Shown here in pieces: positions 18,332 to 26,961 of a stretch of DNA of 64,000 nt. The notes beneath the pieces are model-generated. The model searched no databases. It was not told where the DNA came from and was given only the letters and a program-made list of their open reading frames with translations. The stretch comes from Neptuniibacter sp. 1_MG-2023 (GTDB lineage Bacteria > Pseudomonadota > Gammaproteobacteria > Pseudomonadales > Balneatricaceae). The DNA lies in assembly GCF_030547185.1 (NCBI RefSeq), contig NZ_JAUOQR010000001.1, positions 62,001 through 126,000 on the forward strand, in the 5' to 3' direction. The position numbers and the translations under genes are program-made. The number at the start of each line of letters is the position of its first letter. Position 1 is the first letter of the stretch.

Positions 18332-18847
18332 TTAACGAGATACGTACTTCAATTCCACACGACGGTTCTGGCTCCAGCTAGAATCGCTGTGACCCAAAAC
18401 GGCTGGTTTCTCTTCACCGAAGCTAATAGATTCAACCTGGGAACCAGATACACCATTAACTTGTAGGAAACGAGAAACAGCTTTAGCACGACGCTCACCT
18501 AGAGCCATGTTGTACTCACGAGTACCACGCTCATCAGCATGACCTTCTAGTATAACTTGTGCTGATGGGTTAGCTGCTAAATAGGCCGCATGTTTTTCTA
18601 AATCAGCAAAACCATCCGCTTTTACAACAGACTGGTCAAAGTCAAAGTAAAATACAGTTTGAAGGTTTGCGACATCGTCCATAGAGGAACCGCTAACACC
18701 AGTATTCTGGCTTACGCCCTGAGTCGAACCTGTGTCAGTTCCTGCTGTAGAACCAGTGCTTTCTGTTGTGCCAGATGTACTACAACCTGCTACCCATGCA
18801 ACGGATAGGGCTAGTGCAACTGCTTTAGTTACGTTGGAAGCTCGCAT
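18332..18847 (-). CDS. pal: peptidoglycan-associated lipoprotein Pal
   Basis: A 171-residue lipoprotein precursor with lipobox AWVAGC (Cys22), a Ser/Thr/Gly-rich linker (about residues 23-55), and an OmpA-like peptidoglycan-binding domain containing ILEGHADERGTREYNMALG and ERRAKAVSRFL. Pal is anchored in the outer membrane, binds meso-diaminopimelate of peptidoglycan and is recruited by TolB for outer-membrane constriction. It sits between tolB (98 bases upstream) and cpoB (three bases downstream). The gap before pal may hold an internal promoter, a known feature of such operons, but I could not define one. Confidence 0.96.
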   Translation of the reverse strand: MRASNVTKAVALALSVAWVAGCSTSGTTESTGSTAGTDTGSTQGVSQNTGVSGSSMDDVANLQTVFYFDFDQSVVKADGFADLEKHAAYLAANPSAQVILEGHADERGTREYNMALGERRAKAVSRFLQVNGVSGSQVESISFGEEKPAVLGHSDSSWSQNRRVELKYVSR

Positions 18848-18945
18848 TGATCACTCCTGAAAAAATTTACTGGTTTACCCAGCATTTTTAATGTTATTAA
18901 CGCCGCCATGTCCAAATCAGGACATAAGTTAATGTCTATAAGAAA

Positions 18946-20253
18946 TTATTGCAAGTAGGGACTCCATGCGGGTTCCCTAACATCGCCACTCGTTGCCGGC
19001 AATATAAAGCGCACATTACCATCTAAGGTCACGCCACCAAGCACACCTTTCACCCCTTTTTGAGTAGCATAAAGAATAATACTACCGTTTGGAGCTATAG
19101 TGGGCGACTCATCAAGATACGTATCAGTTAGCGTATCTAAACGGCCTGTTTTCAAATCTTGAACAGCAATTCGGAACACATTGTCATCGCCTCTGTGTAC
19201 CATCGCGAGGAAGCGACCATCATGGGTCAAACGTCCACGTGAATTATAATTGCCTTCATAAGTCACTCGTTCCAACTGGCGGGTCGGCAGATAGATCCGA
19301 TAGATCTGTGGCTGACCACCTCGGTCGGAGGTAAAAATAATAGATTGACCATCAGGAGACCATGAGGGCTCCGTATCAATCCCATAATGATGAGTAATTC
19401 TGGCTAAACTACGGGACCTTAGATCCAGTACATAGACCTCTGGGTTACCATCTTTAGATAAGACTATCGCTAATTTATTACCATCTGGTGACCATGCTGG
19501 CGCACCATTAAGGCCTCTAAATGATTGAACCTTTTCACGTTTACCTGTTGCCAAGTATTGAATATAGATTGCCGGACGGCCACTTTCAAAAGACACATAA
19601 GCGAGTTTCGAGCCATCTCGCGCCCAAGCCGGTGACATTAAAGGTTCACTCTGCTGACGGATCGTAATCGGACGCGCACCATCAGAATCGGCCATTTTAA
19701 GGCGGTAGCTCACTTTACCTTCACCATATTGCTGAGCGGTAACATAGACAATTCGTGTGGAAAACGCACCGCGAATGCCCGTCAACTTCTGATAGATCAT
19801 ATCCGATATATAGTGTGCTATATCGCGTAGATTATCTTGTGTACCTGATACTCGCTCAGATAACAAACGCTGCTCTTTAAGGACATCATAAAGCTCAAAT
19901 TCAACTTTTATTTGATTACCTTCAGCAGGTATTTGACGGCCAATCACTAAAAACTCAGTTTTGCTAATTCGCCAATCTCTATAATAGATCTGAGCTTGCT
20001 GAGTTGGAAAACTCAACATATTTTTAGGATCCATCATATTGAACAAGCCAGTACGACCTAAATCAGCTGAAACAATCTTAGCAATATCTTCTTTTAACGC
20101 TGACGACCCATCCCAAGCAAAAGGTACAACCGCAACAGGGGTTGGCTCATCAATGCCTTGGGTGATCTCAATCGCTAAATCACTCTCAGCACTAGCAACA
20201 GAGGAAAGCAGTAACGCACAACTCATAATTAATAGATGAAACACTTTCTTCAC
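18946..20253 (-). CDS. tolB: Tol-Pal system protein TolB
   Basis: From GTG 20253 the precursor has 435 residues. It has a signal peptide ending in SSVASA, an N-terminal TolB domain (DLAIEITQGIDEPTPVAVVP) and a C-terminal six-bladed beta-propeller with the repeated motif PSWSPDGQSIIFTSDRGG and its variants. TolB is periplasmic and shuttles between TolA and Pal. The start is decided by GGGGAG six bases upstream of the GTG. A longer frame from 20283 would overlap the tolA stop and lacks a ribosome-binding site. The gap to tolA is 20 bases. Confidence 0.95.
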   Translation of the reverse strand: MKKVFHLLIMSCALLLSSVASAESDLAIEITQGIDEPTPVAVVPFAWDGSSALKEDIAKIVSADLGRTGLFNMMDPKNMLSFPTQQAQIYYRDWRISKTEFLVIGRQIPAEGNQIKVEFELYDVLKEQRLLSERVSGTQDNLRDIAHYISDMIYQKLTGIRGAFSTRIVYVTAQQYGEGKVSYRLKMADSDGARPITIRQQSEPLMSPAWARDGSKLAYVSFESGRPAIYIQYLATGKREKVQSFRGLNGAPAWSPDGNKLAIVLSKDGNPEVYVLDLRSRSLARITHHYGIDTEPSWSPDGQSIIFTSDRGGQPQIYRIYLPTRQLERVTYEGNYNSRGRLTHDGRFLAMVHRGDDNVFRIAVQDLKTGRLDTLTDTYLDESPTIAPNGSIILYATQKGVKGVLGGVTLDGNVRFILPATSGDVREPAWSPYLQ

Positions 20254-20273
20254 GCTTAACTCCCCTTTAAAAC

Positions 20274-21170
20274 TTAATCCCAATCCCGTAAATCTTCAGG
20301 TCTAAACCGAAGAACACGCTTCCTAAAATAACGGTCAAACACGACAGGATCTAACTCCTGTAGCTTTTCAAATACAGTAACACGATCAATCGCTCTCAGT
20401 GCATCATTATCAAACCGAGAATCACCACTCGACTTCGTTACATAGCGATCATTAACACGGCCTGAGGGTAATAGATGCACCGTTATCTCAACCACCATAC
20501 CATTTCTTGCTGTTGGAGAACGTCGCCAATTACGAGTGACCTGATCAACAATATAAGCTTCATAGCCCATCGCAGCAGCACGCTGCTCTTCCGCCGCAAT
20601 CGCAGCTTCCTCCCTTTCCAGCGCTTGAATCAAGGCTTCATTTCTAGCCTGTTCTTCTGCTGCTTTACGGGCTTTTTCTGCTTTGCGTTCAGCTTCCGCT
20701 TTTTTCTTAGCCGCATCAGCTTTAGCTTTTTTTGCAGCCGCTTCTTTAGCTTTTTTCGCTTTTTCTGCGGCCGCTTTCTTTAACTTAGCCTCTTGAACTT
20801 TCTTCTGTTCAGCCTGTTTTTTAGCATCGGCTGCTTTTTTCTTAGCTAACTCTTGTTGTCGTTTTTTATCTTCTGCTTTCTTCTTAGCCGCTTTCTCTTT
20901 TGCTAACTGTTTTTTCTTCGCATCCGCTTTACGTTTTTTATCCGCTTCAGCTTTACGTTGCAAATCAGCTTTCTGTTTTGCTTTAGCCTCTGCTGCGGCT
21001 TTTTTTTGTGCAGTTTGAGTTTTCATATCCACAATCGTTGCTTGAACATGCCGCGGCACTTTACGTGTCGAGTCTTCATGGTCAAACCAACTCTGTGCCA
21101 ATAAGCCAACAACAACCGCATGCAGTAAAACAGCAAAGAGAGTGGGAAGCAGGTAACTACCTAAACGCAA
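20274..21170 (-). CDS. tolA: Tol-Pal system protein TolA
   Basis: A 298-residue protein with one N-terminal membrane segment (LLPTLFAVLLHAVVVGLLA, about residues 6-24) and a very Lys/Ala/Glu-rich helical domain (about 50-195). The C-terminal TolA-III/TonB-like domain begins near QVTRNWRRSPTARNG. TolA spans the periplasm and passes proton-motive energy from TolQR to TolB and Pal. The start is a TTG nine bases after the tolR stop, with AGG suitably spaced. The biased middle domain creates long antisense open frames that are not genes. Confidence 0.95.
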   Translation of the reverse strand: MRLGSYLLPTLFAVLLHAVVVGLLAQSWFDHEDSTRKVPRHVQATIVDMKTQTAQKKAAAEAKAKQKADLQRKAEADKKRKADAKKKQLAKEKAAKKKAEDKKRQQELAKKKAADAKKQAEQKKVQEAKLKKAAAEKAKKAKEAAAKKAKADAAKKKAEAERKAEKARKAAEEQARNEALIQALEREEAAIAAEEQRAAAMGYEAYIVDQVTRNWRRSPTARNGMVVEITVHLLPSGRVNDRYVTKSSGDSRFDNDALRAIDRVTVFEKLQELDPVVFDRYFRKRVLRFRPEDLRDWD

Positions 21171-21179
21171 AATTCTAAC

Positions 21180-21596
21180 CTACTCTGTCACCAAGCCAAC
21201 GCTTGGAGCGCCAGCTTGTTGTAGTAAAACCATCAGTTGCACAACCGTATTGTAATCAACACTACGATCGCCGCGAACTAATAACATTTTATCTGGATTG
21301 GTCGCCAAAATCTTACTGATTCGATCTTGGACCACCTCAGCGGTAACCGCTTCTTCAGGGTCACCACCAATATCGATAAAGTATTCGCCATCGGCATTAA
21401 CCGTCACTATAACGGGTTCATTGTCTTTATCATCTACAGGTTCTGCTGCGGCTTTAGGTAACTCAACATTAACCCCTTGTGTAAGCATCGGTGCAGTAAT
21501 CATAAAGATCACTAATAACACCATCATTACATCAATATAGGGCACAACATTGATATCGGCGTTCAACTTGCGCTTTTTCTTATGCCTTCTAATCAT
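21180..21596 (-). CDS. tolR: Tol-Pal system protein TolR
   Basis: The 138-residue protein belongs to the ExbD/TolR family. It has a basic N-terminus (RRHKKKRKLNADINVVPYID), one membrane helix MVLLVIFMITAPML carrying the conserved aspartate of the proton channel (in VVPYIDVMMVLLVIF), and a periplasmic domain. With TolQ it forms the proton-driven motor in the inner membrane. It lies between tolQ and tolA, with gaps of 21 and 9 bases. The length agrees with E. coli TolR (142). Confidence 0.96.
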   Translation of the reverse strand: MIRRHKKKRKLNADINVVPYIDVMMVLLVIFMITAPMLTQGVNVELPKAAAEPVDDKDNEPVIVTVNADGEYFIDIGGDPEEAVTAEVVQDRISKILATNPDKMLLVRGDRSVDYNTVVQLMVLLQQAGAPSVGLVTE

Positions 21597-21617
21597 CTGA
21601 TCACACTCCCCATTAAA

Positions 21618-22298
21618 TTAGTGTGATCCATGCATACGGCGATGCAAGATAGATGAGAATTCATCCGCAAAGGTTTCATAATTACCTAATAGATATTCCA
21701 CTTGTGCAGAATAACGGTTGTAAGCAATGACGGCTGGAATTGCGGCAAAAAGGCCAATAGCTGTAGCAATTAGAGCTTCAGAGATGCCTGGAGCCACTGA
21801 TGCTAGAGTTGCCTGATGAACATTGGCTAAGCCACGGAAGGAGTTCATAATCCCCCAAACGGTTCCAAAAAGACCGACATAAGGGCTGGTTGAACCGACG
21901 GTTGCCAAGAAAGGTAGATGACGTTCTAATTTATCTTCTTCACGCGCTAAGGCAACACGCATGCTTCGCTCAACGCCGTCCATTACAGAATCTGGATCAT
22001 AACCCTGCTGTTGCGTTAAGCGGGTGTACTCTTTAATCCCTGCACGGAAAATATTTTCAGCACCACAATCGGAATTAGGCTGCTGATTGACTTCACGGAA
22101 AAGTTGGCCTAAATCGACACCTGACCAAAATCGTTCTTCAAACTTCCTGAGGCTTCTACGTGCTTTTGAAAGCACCGATTGACGCTGAAAAATCATTATC
22201 CAAGAAAGCACTGAGGCTAACAAAAGCATTAGCATAACCAGTTGCACAACTAAACTCGCATTTGCAACCAAACTCCAGATCGACATTTTTTCGACCAC
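21618..22298 (-). CDS. tolQ: Tol-Pal system protein TolQ
   Basis: The 226-residue protein belongs to the MotA/TolQ/ExbB family, with three membrane segments: an N-terminal one (LVVQLVMLMLLLASVLSWIM) and two around VGLFGTVWGIMNSF and ALIATAIGLFAAIPAVIAYN. With TolR it forms the proton-conducting motor that powers outer-membrane constriction during division. GTG at 22298 is chosen because AAGGA lies seven bases upstream; the next ATG, four codons in, is too far from it. It is the first gene of the Tol-Pal run here: ybgC, which normally precedes it, is missing. Confidence 0.95.
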   Translation of the reverse strand: MVEKMSIWSLVANASLVVQLVMLMLLLASVLSWIMIFQRQSVLSKARRSLRKFEERFWSGVDLGQLFREVNQQPNSDCGAENIFRAGIKEYTRLTQQQGYDPDSVMDGVERSMRVALAREEDKLERHLPFLATVGSTSPYVGLFGTVWGIMNSFRGLANVHQATLASVAPGISEALIATAIGLFAAIPAVIAYNRYSAQVEYLLGNYETFADEFSSILHRRMHGSH

Positions 22299-22440
22299 AG
22301 TACTATCCTTCTTATCTATTTAAGCAGTTAAAGAGACCCCAAACCTGCTTTCTGATTACTCAAAAGCAGATAAGTTCAATCTATTTCCCAGCAGAGAAAT
22401 TTAGGATCAACAATAACAGTCAGAAGAATTAATACAAGAA

Positions 22441-22466
22441 AAAAACCAGCCTAGAACGGCTGGTTT
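22441..22466 (-). terminator. terminator after the DksA-like gene
   Basis: On the minus strand AAACCAGCC pairs with GGCTGGTTT around a six-base loop, followed by a T run. It lies 39 bases beyond the DksA-like stop and separates that gene from tolQ, so tolQ needs its own promoter (22299-22440). Confidence 0.88.
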
Positions 22467-22504
22467 AATACAAGAAAAGTGATGAAGGGTTTTGTAATAA
22501 AAAA

Positions 22505-22885
22505 TTATGCGCTTTTTTGCAAACCTTGCTCATATAAAGACTGACAACGAATACATCGAGCGGCAGTTGGACAAGCCTTTAAACGACTCAATTCAATCTC
22601 TTCACCGCAATCGGTACATAAACCGAACTCCCCTGCATTGATTCGACTTAACGCAGATAAGCATTCTGCTATCTCTTCGTTATGCCTAGACAGGGATTCA
22701 ACTTTCAACATAAAGTCTGCGGTAGCATCCGCATCTTCCCCAGAATCATGAACCTCTAGCGTTTGCACTCCGGTGCTTATCTGCGGCTCCATTTCCTCTG
22801 TCACTTCAGCTTGTAACTGCTCTAATAGATAGAGAAGCTCCTTTTTAAAGGCCGCCACCTCTGATAGCGTAAGATTAACCGTCAT
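22505..22885 (-). CDS. DksA/TraR-family C4 zinc-finger protein
   Basis: A 126-residue protein with an N-terminal helical region and a C-terminal zinc finger, CTDCGEEIELSRLKACPTAA then RCIRCQSLYE, giving four cysteines as in DksA/TraR. DksA proteins bind the RNA polymerase secondary channel and modulate transcription, often with ppGpp. The protein is shorter than E. coli DksA (151), and its coiled coil is acidic and His/Asp-rich (EVHDSGEDADATADFML). It is therefore probably a secondary paralogue (YbiI/TraR-like) rather than the main DksA. It occupies the place where ybgC usually lies, between ruvB and tolQ, and is closed by a terminator. Confidence 0.85.
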   Translation of the reverse strand: MTVNLTLSEVAAFKKELLYLLEQLQAEVTEEMEPQISTGVQTLEVHDSGEDADATADFMLKVESLSRHNEEIAECLSALSRINAGEFGLCTDCGEEIELSRLKACPTAARCIRCQSLYEQGLQKSA

Positions 22886-23042
22886 AACAATACCTGCACT
22901 TACTTTATTATAGTAATCGGTATATTAGACCTAGGACCTATAAAACAGGGTTGACGAAGATCAGTTTTAGCACAAAAGCATACTTAAAGTAGGGTTTATT
23001 GATCTAAATCGGATTTGGTTTATTTAATAAAACCAGTAATGA

Positions 23043-24053
23043 TTAACCTTCGTCTGGCCGATCAATCCCAAAATGCTTATAAGCATAATCAGTAACTACA
23101 CGCCCTCTAGGGGTTCGCATAATAAATCCTTGCTGGATAAGGTAGGGTTCCAACACATCTTCGATAGTATCACGCTCTTCACTGATTGCCGCTGCAAGAT
23201 TCTCTACACCTACAGGGCCTCCCGCAAACTTGTCGATCATCGTCATTAACATTCGGCGATCCAGATGATCAAAACCATGATGATCAACATTAAGCATATT
23301 TAAAGCTCGATCTGCCATATCATTATTGATCTTACCGTCCCCTTTAACCTCAGCGTAATCCCGCGCACGGCGCAACAAACGGTTTGCTATACGTGGCGTT
23401 CCTCTAGAGCGCTTTGCTACTTCCGAAGCGCCCTGCTCATCAATATAAGTGCCAGAAAGGTTAGCTGAACGGGAAACGATGCGGGTCAAATCTTCGACAT
23501 TATAAAACTCTAAGCGCTGCACAATCCCAAAACGGTCACGAAGCGGGGATGTGAGCAACCCCGCTCGCGTGGTTGCCCCCACTAAAGTAAAAGGAGGCAG
23601 CTCCAACTTAATAGAACGGGCAGCAGGGCCTTCACCAATCATAATATCAAGTTGATAATCTTCCATTGCAGGATAAAGCACCTCCTCCACATTAGGGCTA
23701 AGGCGGTGAATCTCATCAATAAACAGAACATCATTAGGTTCTAAATTAGTTAAGATCGCTGCTAAATCCCCTGCTTTCTCAAGCACTGGGCCAGAGGTGG
23801 TTTTAATCTCCGACCCCATCTCATTAGCAATAATATTAGCTAATGTGGTTTTACCTAGGCCCGGAGGCCCAAAAATCAAGGTATGATCTAAAGCTTCATT
23901 ACGCATTTTCGCAGCCTGAATAAAAATCTCCATCTGCTCGCGTACAACAGGCTGTCCCACATAATCTTCAAGGGTTTTAGGGCGAATAGCGCGATCTGTC
24001 GCCTCTTCTACAGGATTACTTAACGGCGAAATAAATCGATCAGCTTCTATCAC
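23043..24053 (-). CDS. ruvB: Holliday junction branch migration helicase RuvB
   Basis: The 336-residue AAA+ ATPase matches the family length. It has the RuvB N-terminal segment [19 protein letters not shown], Walker [12 protein letters not shown], Walker B FIDEIHRL, and sensor [21 protein letters not shown]-terminal winged helix includes [16 protein letters not shown]. RuvB hexamers drive branch migration of Holliday junctions held by RuvA. It starts 11 bases after ruvA, so the two are translated together. Its usual downstream neighbour ybgC is absent. Confidence 0.97.
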   Translation of the reverse strand: MIEADRFISPLSNPVEEATDRAIRPKTLEDYVGQPVVREQMEIFIQAAKMRNEALDHTLIFGPPGLGKTTLANIIANEMGSEIKTTSGPVLEKAGDLAAILTNLEPNDVLFIDEIHRLSPNVEEVLYPAMEDYQLDIMIGEGPAARSIKLELPPFTLVGATTRAGLLTSPLRDRFGIVQRLEFYNVEDLTRIVSRSANLSGTYIDEQGASEVAKRSRGTPRIANRLLRRARDYAEVKGDGKINNDMADRALNMLNVDHHGFDHLDRRMLMTMIDKFAGGPVGVENLAAAISEERDTIEDVLEPYLIQQGFIMRTPRGRVVTDYAYKHFGIDRPDEG

Positions 24054-24064
24054 TTACAGTACTC

Positions 24065-24697
24065 CTACCCAACCATTGCACGTAGAGCGTAACGAATAAG
24101 CGCTTCACTACTACTTGTAGCACCTAAAGCTTTTACCGCTTGCGCTACCGATTTAGTCGCTTGAACAGGCTTATAACCTAAAGCGATCAACGCGCTTTCA
24201 GCCTCAGACCGAGAATCGGCAACTGGCTCGAAAGCAGCCATATCAGGTCCATCTGCAGCCGATAACTGAAATTCGCTTGAGCTTTCAAGGCCCAATGCCT
24301 GAATTTTATCTTTCATCTCAACAATCAAACGTTCTGCAGTTTTTTTGCCTACACCGGGCAATTTTACTAACGACGCGGTATCACCATCATTTACACAACG
24401 TACAAATTCGGCAGTAGAAATGCCCGATAAGATTGTGATCGCCAGTTTGGGCCCGACACCATTAGCTTTAATTAAAGTGCGAAAAAGCGTGCGTTCTTCC
24501 CGTTCATAAAAACCATAGAGCAACTGCGCATCTTCACGGGTCACAAAGTGAGTAAACAAAATTAGCTGCGAACCACATTCAGGTAAACGATAAAAAGTAT
24601 TCATTGAGGCTTCAACCTCGTAACCCACTCCATTCACATCAATAACGAGTTGTGGAGGGCGTTTCTCTATTAACTCACCTTTTAATCGACCTATCAC
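24065..24697 (-). CDS. ruvA: Holliday junction DNA helicase subunit RuvA
   Basis: The 210-residue protein has the RuvA OB-fold N-terminus (MIGRLKGELIEKRPPQLVID), tandem helix-hairpin-helix motifs around KANGVGPKLAITILSG and KLPGVGKKTAERLIVEMKDK, and a mobile C-terminal domain that contacts RuvB. It binds four-way junctions as a tetramer. Its start overlaps the stop of the TRIC-family gene by four bases (ATGA), so translation is probably coupled to that gene rather than directly to ruvC. This is an unusual interruption of the ruvCAB order. Confidence 0.96.
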   Translation of the reverse strand: MIGRLKGELIEKRPPQLVIDVNGVGYEVEASMNTFYRLPECGSQLILFTHFVTREDAQLLYGFYEREERTLFRTLIKANGVGPKLAITILSGISTAEFVRCVNDGDTASLVKLPGVGKKTAERLIVEMKDKIQALGLESSSEFQLSAADGPDMAAFEPVADSRSEAESALIALGYKPVQATKSVAQAVKALGATSSSEALIRYALRAMVG

Positions 24698-25353
24698 TGA
24701 TCCTGCCCCTTTTTCATATCTTCCAACTTATGTCCTGCGACAATAAATTCTGGCAATTTCAAGTTCGCAAAAATGGTAGCCATGCGAACAACAAATACTA
24801 TCGACATGGCTATAAGTACCAATAACTGCTCTTCTACCACCTCATAAAACGCAATATAGAATATCGCACCGACAATAGAGCAGGTCGCATAAAGCTCGCC
24901 GTCACGCTGAAGTATTAACGGAATTTGACCTGTGAGAATGTCACGAATCATACCTCCGGCACAACCCGTTATTACCCCCATCATAACAGCGATAATCGGT
25001 GAAAATTCTAATGCTAAGGCTTTTTCAGCACCAAGAACTGTAAAGAGCGCTAACCCCATCGCATCAAGTATTAACAATAATCTTCTTGGATATTGCATAT
25101 AACGACACACGACAAAAGCAACAACCGCAGAAATAATCGCTACCCAAAGATAAGTCGTATCAGCAATCCAAACAACCGGGTGAATATCCAATGTGATATC
25201 ACGAATAGTTCCGCCACCAATTGAGGTCACAATAGCTAACACTACCACCCCTAAAATATCTAAACGCTTCCCTTGGGCTGCTAAAGCTCCCGCAGTGGCG
25301 AAAACCGCAACACCCAGAAGGTCGGCAATATAGATAAAATATTCGTAACTCAT
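24694..25353 (-). CDS. TRIC/UPF0126 family membrane protein (YadS-like)
   Basis: A 219-residue membrane protein with about seven hydrophobic segments. It has two internal repeats of the UPF0126/TRIC family, marked by VTSIGGGTIRDITLD and VITGCAGGMIRDILTG. Prokaryotic TRIC proteins form trimeric K+/cation channels; E. coli YadS and YicG belong here, YicG having been linked to glycine uptake. The substrate here is unknown. The gene lies between ruvC and ruvA, overlapping the ruvA start by four bases, so it is co-transcribed with DNA-recombination genes. Why is unclear; it may simply be an insertion that preserved reading. Confidence 0.88.
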   Translation of the reverse strand: MSYEYFIYIADLLGVAVFATAGALAAQGKRLDILGVVVLAIVTSIGGGTIRDITLDIHPVVWIADTTYLWVAIISAVVAFVVCRYMQYPRRLLLILDAMGLALFTVLGAEKALALEFSPIIAVMMGVITGCAGGMIRDILTGQIPLILQRDGELYATCSIVGAIFYIAFYEVVEEQLLVLIAMSIVFVVRMATIFANLKLPEFIVAGHKLEDMKKGQDQ

Positions 25354-25398
25354 GATTAAACTCTTATAAGTAACAATGCTGCCTAAGCAACTAGAAAA

Positions 25399-25917
25399 TT
25401 AACGGCGCCAACTCGCATTTCGCGACGACATACTACCTGCAGTTTTAATCAAACTACTACGTGTATGAGCATGACAAAGAGCAATAGCTAACGCATCAGC
25501 GGCATCCGCTTGAGGCGCGCCTGGCAACTTCAGAATTTGAGTCACCATATGCTGGATCTGTGCCTTATCAGCCGAACCTTTGCCCACAACAGATTGCTTA
25601 ACTTTACGCGCTGCGTATTCATAAACAGGCAGATCTGCATTAGTGCCTGCCACAATAGCCACACCACGCGCCTGACCTAGCTTTAAAGCTGAGTCAGCAT
25701 TACGTGCCATAAACACCTGCTCAATGGCCATCTCTTGAGGACAATAACGCTCTATGACCTCAGCAACGCCTGTAAAAACCTGCTGTAAGCGTTCTGGTAG
25801 CTCATCACCTTTGATGCGTATACAGCCGCTAGCAACATATTCATTTTTATTGCCAACACTATTAATCACACCGTAACCTGTGATGCGCGACCCTGGATCT
25901 ATTCCTAATATAAGCAT
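25399..25917 (-). CDS. ruvC: crossover junction endodeoxyribonuclease RuvC
   Basis: The 172-residue resolvase has the RNase H-like fold. Its acidic active-site residues are Asp in [13 protein letters not shown] (N-terminus), Glu in [20 protein letters not shown], and the C-terminal pair in [17 protein letters not shown]. It cuts Holliday junctions symmetrically after RuvAB migration. The length agrees with E. coli RuvC (173). It starts a run of three genes (ruvC, TRIC gene, ruvA), with ruvB just after. A terminator lies between yebC and ruvC, so ruvC probably has a promoter in 25918-26047. Confidence 0.96.
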   Translation of the reverse strand: MLILGIDPGSRITGYGVINSVGNKNEYVASGCIRIKGDELPERLQQVFTGVAEVIERYCPQEMAIEQVFMARNADSALKLGQARGVAIVAGTNADLPVYEYAARKVKQSVVGKGSADKAQIQHMVTQILKLPGAPQADAADALAIALCHAHTRSSLIKTAGSMSSRNASWRR

Positions 25918-26049
25918 CTGTTTAATACATTCTGATTCAAATTGCGGTTCAAAATCACCAACCCAAAAAAATACTGTTTATTTATACAGCAAAGAATACA
26001 GGAGCTAGCCCATTTTAAAAACCCTGAACCCACTAATATTGAGGAATAA

Positions 26050-26075
26050 AAAAAGCCGAGAGTATAATCCCGGCC
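26050..26075 (-). terminator. terminator after yebC
   Basis: On the minus strand GCCGGGA and TCTCGGC pair (one G-T) around loop TTATAC, followed by TTTTTTT, about 20 bases beyond the yebC stop. Confidence 0.85.
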
Positions 26076-26095
26076 ATTAGAAAGAGGAAAGCAAA

Positions 26096-26836
26096 TTATT
26101 CGTCCATCGATTCTTCAGGGATAATGGCATTGTGATAAACGTTCTGAGAATCATCAAAATCCTCTAGCGCATCGATCAGCTTCAGGACTTTTCGGCCCGC
26201 ATCTACATCCAACTCAACAGTTGTTGATGGAATCATCGCAATTTCCGCATGAACCGGCTGCAAGCCTGCATCTTCCAAACCTTGCTTTACATCCATGAAC
26301 TCATGCCAATCGGTGAACACATCTATAGAGTTATCATCATTAGTAACCACATCTTCAGCACCAGCCTCAAGTGCGGCCTCCATTACAACCTCTTCATCCA
26401 GATCGTCCCCAAAGGTGATCTGGCCTTTCTTCTCGAATAGGTAAGCAACCGAACCACTTGTACCTAAGTTTCCACCAAACTTATTAAAAGCAGCACGCAC
26501 CCCAGCAACCGTACGGTTAACGTTATCTGTCATACACTCAACAAGAATGGCCACACCATTTGCGCCGTAACCTTCATAGGTGAGCTCATCGTAATTATCA
26601 CCTTCTGCGCCCCCTGCTCCACGTAGAATCGCTTTATCGATAGTATCGCGCTTCATATTTGCGCCTAGGCCTTTATCAACCGCCGCACGCAAACGAGGAT
26701 TATCATCAGGATTACCGCCACCCTCTTTCGCAGCAACCACAAGTTCACGAATCAGCTTAGTAAAAACCTTACCGCGTTTAGCATCTTGTGCCGCCTTACG
26801 GTGTTTAATATTTGCAAATTTAGAATGACCAGCCAT
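26096..26836 (-). CDS. yebC: YebC/PmpR-family transcriptional regulator/translation factor
   Basis: A 246-residue YebC family member. It has the invariant start [20 protein letters not shown] and the motif [20 protein letters not shown], and length and layout match E. coli YebC (246). Family members bind DNA as regulators (PmpR) and have also been shown to relieve ribosome stalling at proline stretches; which role applies here cannot be told. GAGAGGG just before ATG 26836 supports that start over a GTG one codon earlier. It lies between aspS and ruvC, the conserved order, with hairpins on both sides suggesting independent expression. Confidence 0.95.
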   Translation of the reverse strand: MAGHSKFANIKHRKAAQDAKRGKVFTKLIRELVVAAKEGGGNPDDNPRLRAAVDKGLGANMKRDTIDKAILRGAGGAEGDNYDELTYEGYGANGVAILVECMTDNVNRTVAGVRAAFNKFGGNLGTSGSVAYLFEKKGQITFGDDLDEEVVMEAALEAGAEDVVTNDDNSIDVFTDWHEFMDVKQGLEDAGLQPVHAEIAMIPSTTVELDVDAGRKVLKLIDALEDFDDSQNVYHNAIIPEESMDE

Positions 26837-26887
26837 CACCCTCTCCCTATCTACCGTATGTTTTAAAATAATGATCTATAGATACAA

Positions 26888-26912
26888 ATAAACTGCCCGA
26901 AGGCAGTTTATT
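26888..26912 (-). terminator. UUCG-loop hairpin after aspS
   Basis: AAACTGCC/GGCAGTTT forms an 8-bp stem with a TTCG tetraloop on the minus strand, 50 bases after the aspS stop. The following T tract is weak (ATTTG), so it may be a partial terminator or an RNA-stabilising hairpin. Confidence 0.6.
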
Positions 26913-26961
26913 TTTAATACTAAAAGGCCCTTTTAAGCGCCCTATTACAGCAAAACGAAAA

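Noticed and set aside
20475-20783. Phe/Ser-rich open frame on the plus strand
   Set aside because: It is antisense to the Lys/Ala-rich TolA helix, whose codon bias removes stops; no family resemblance.
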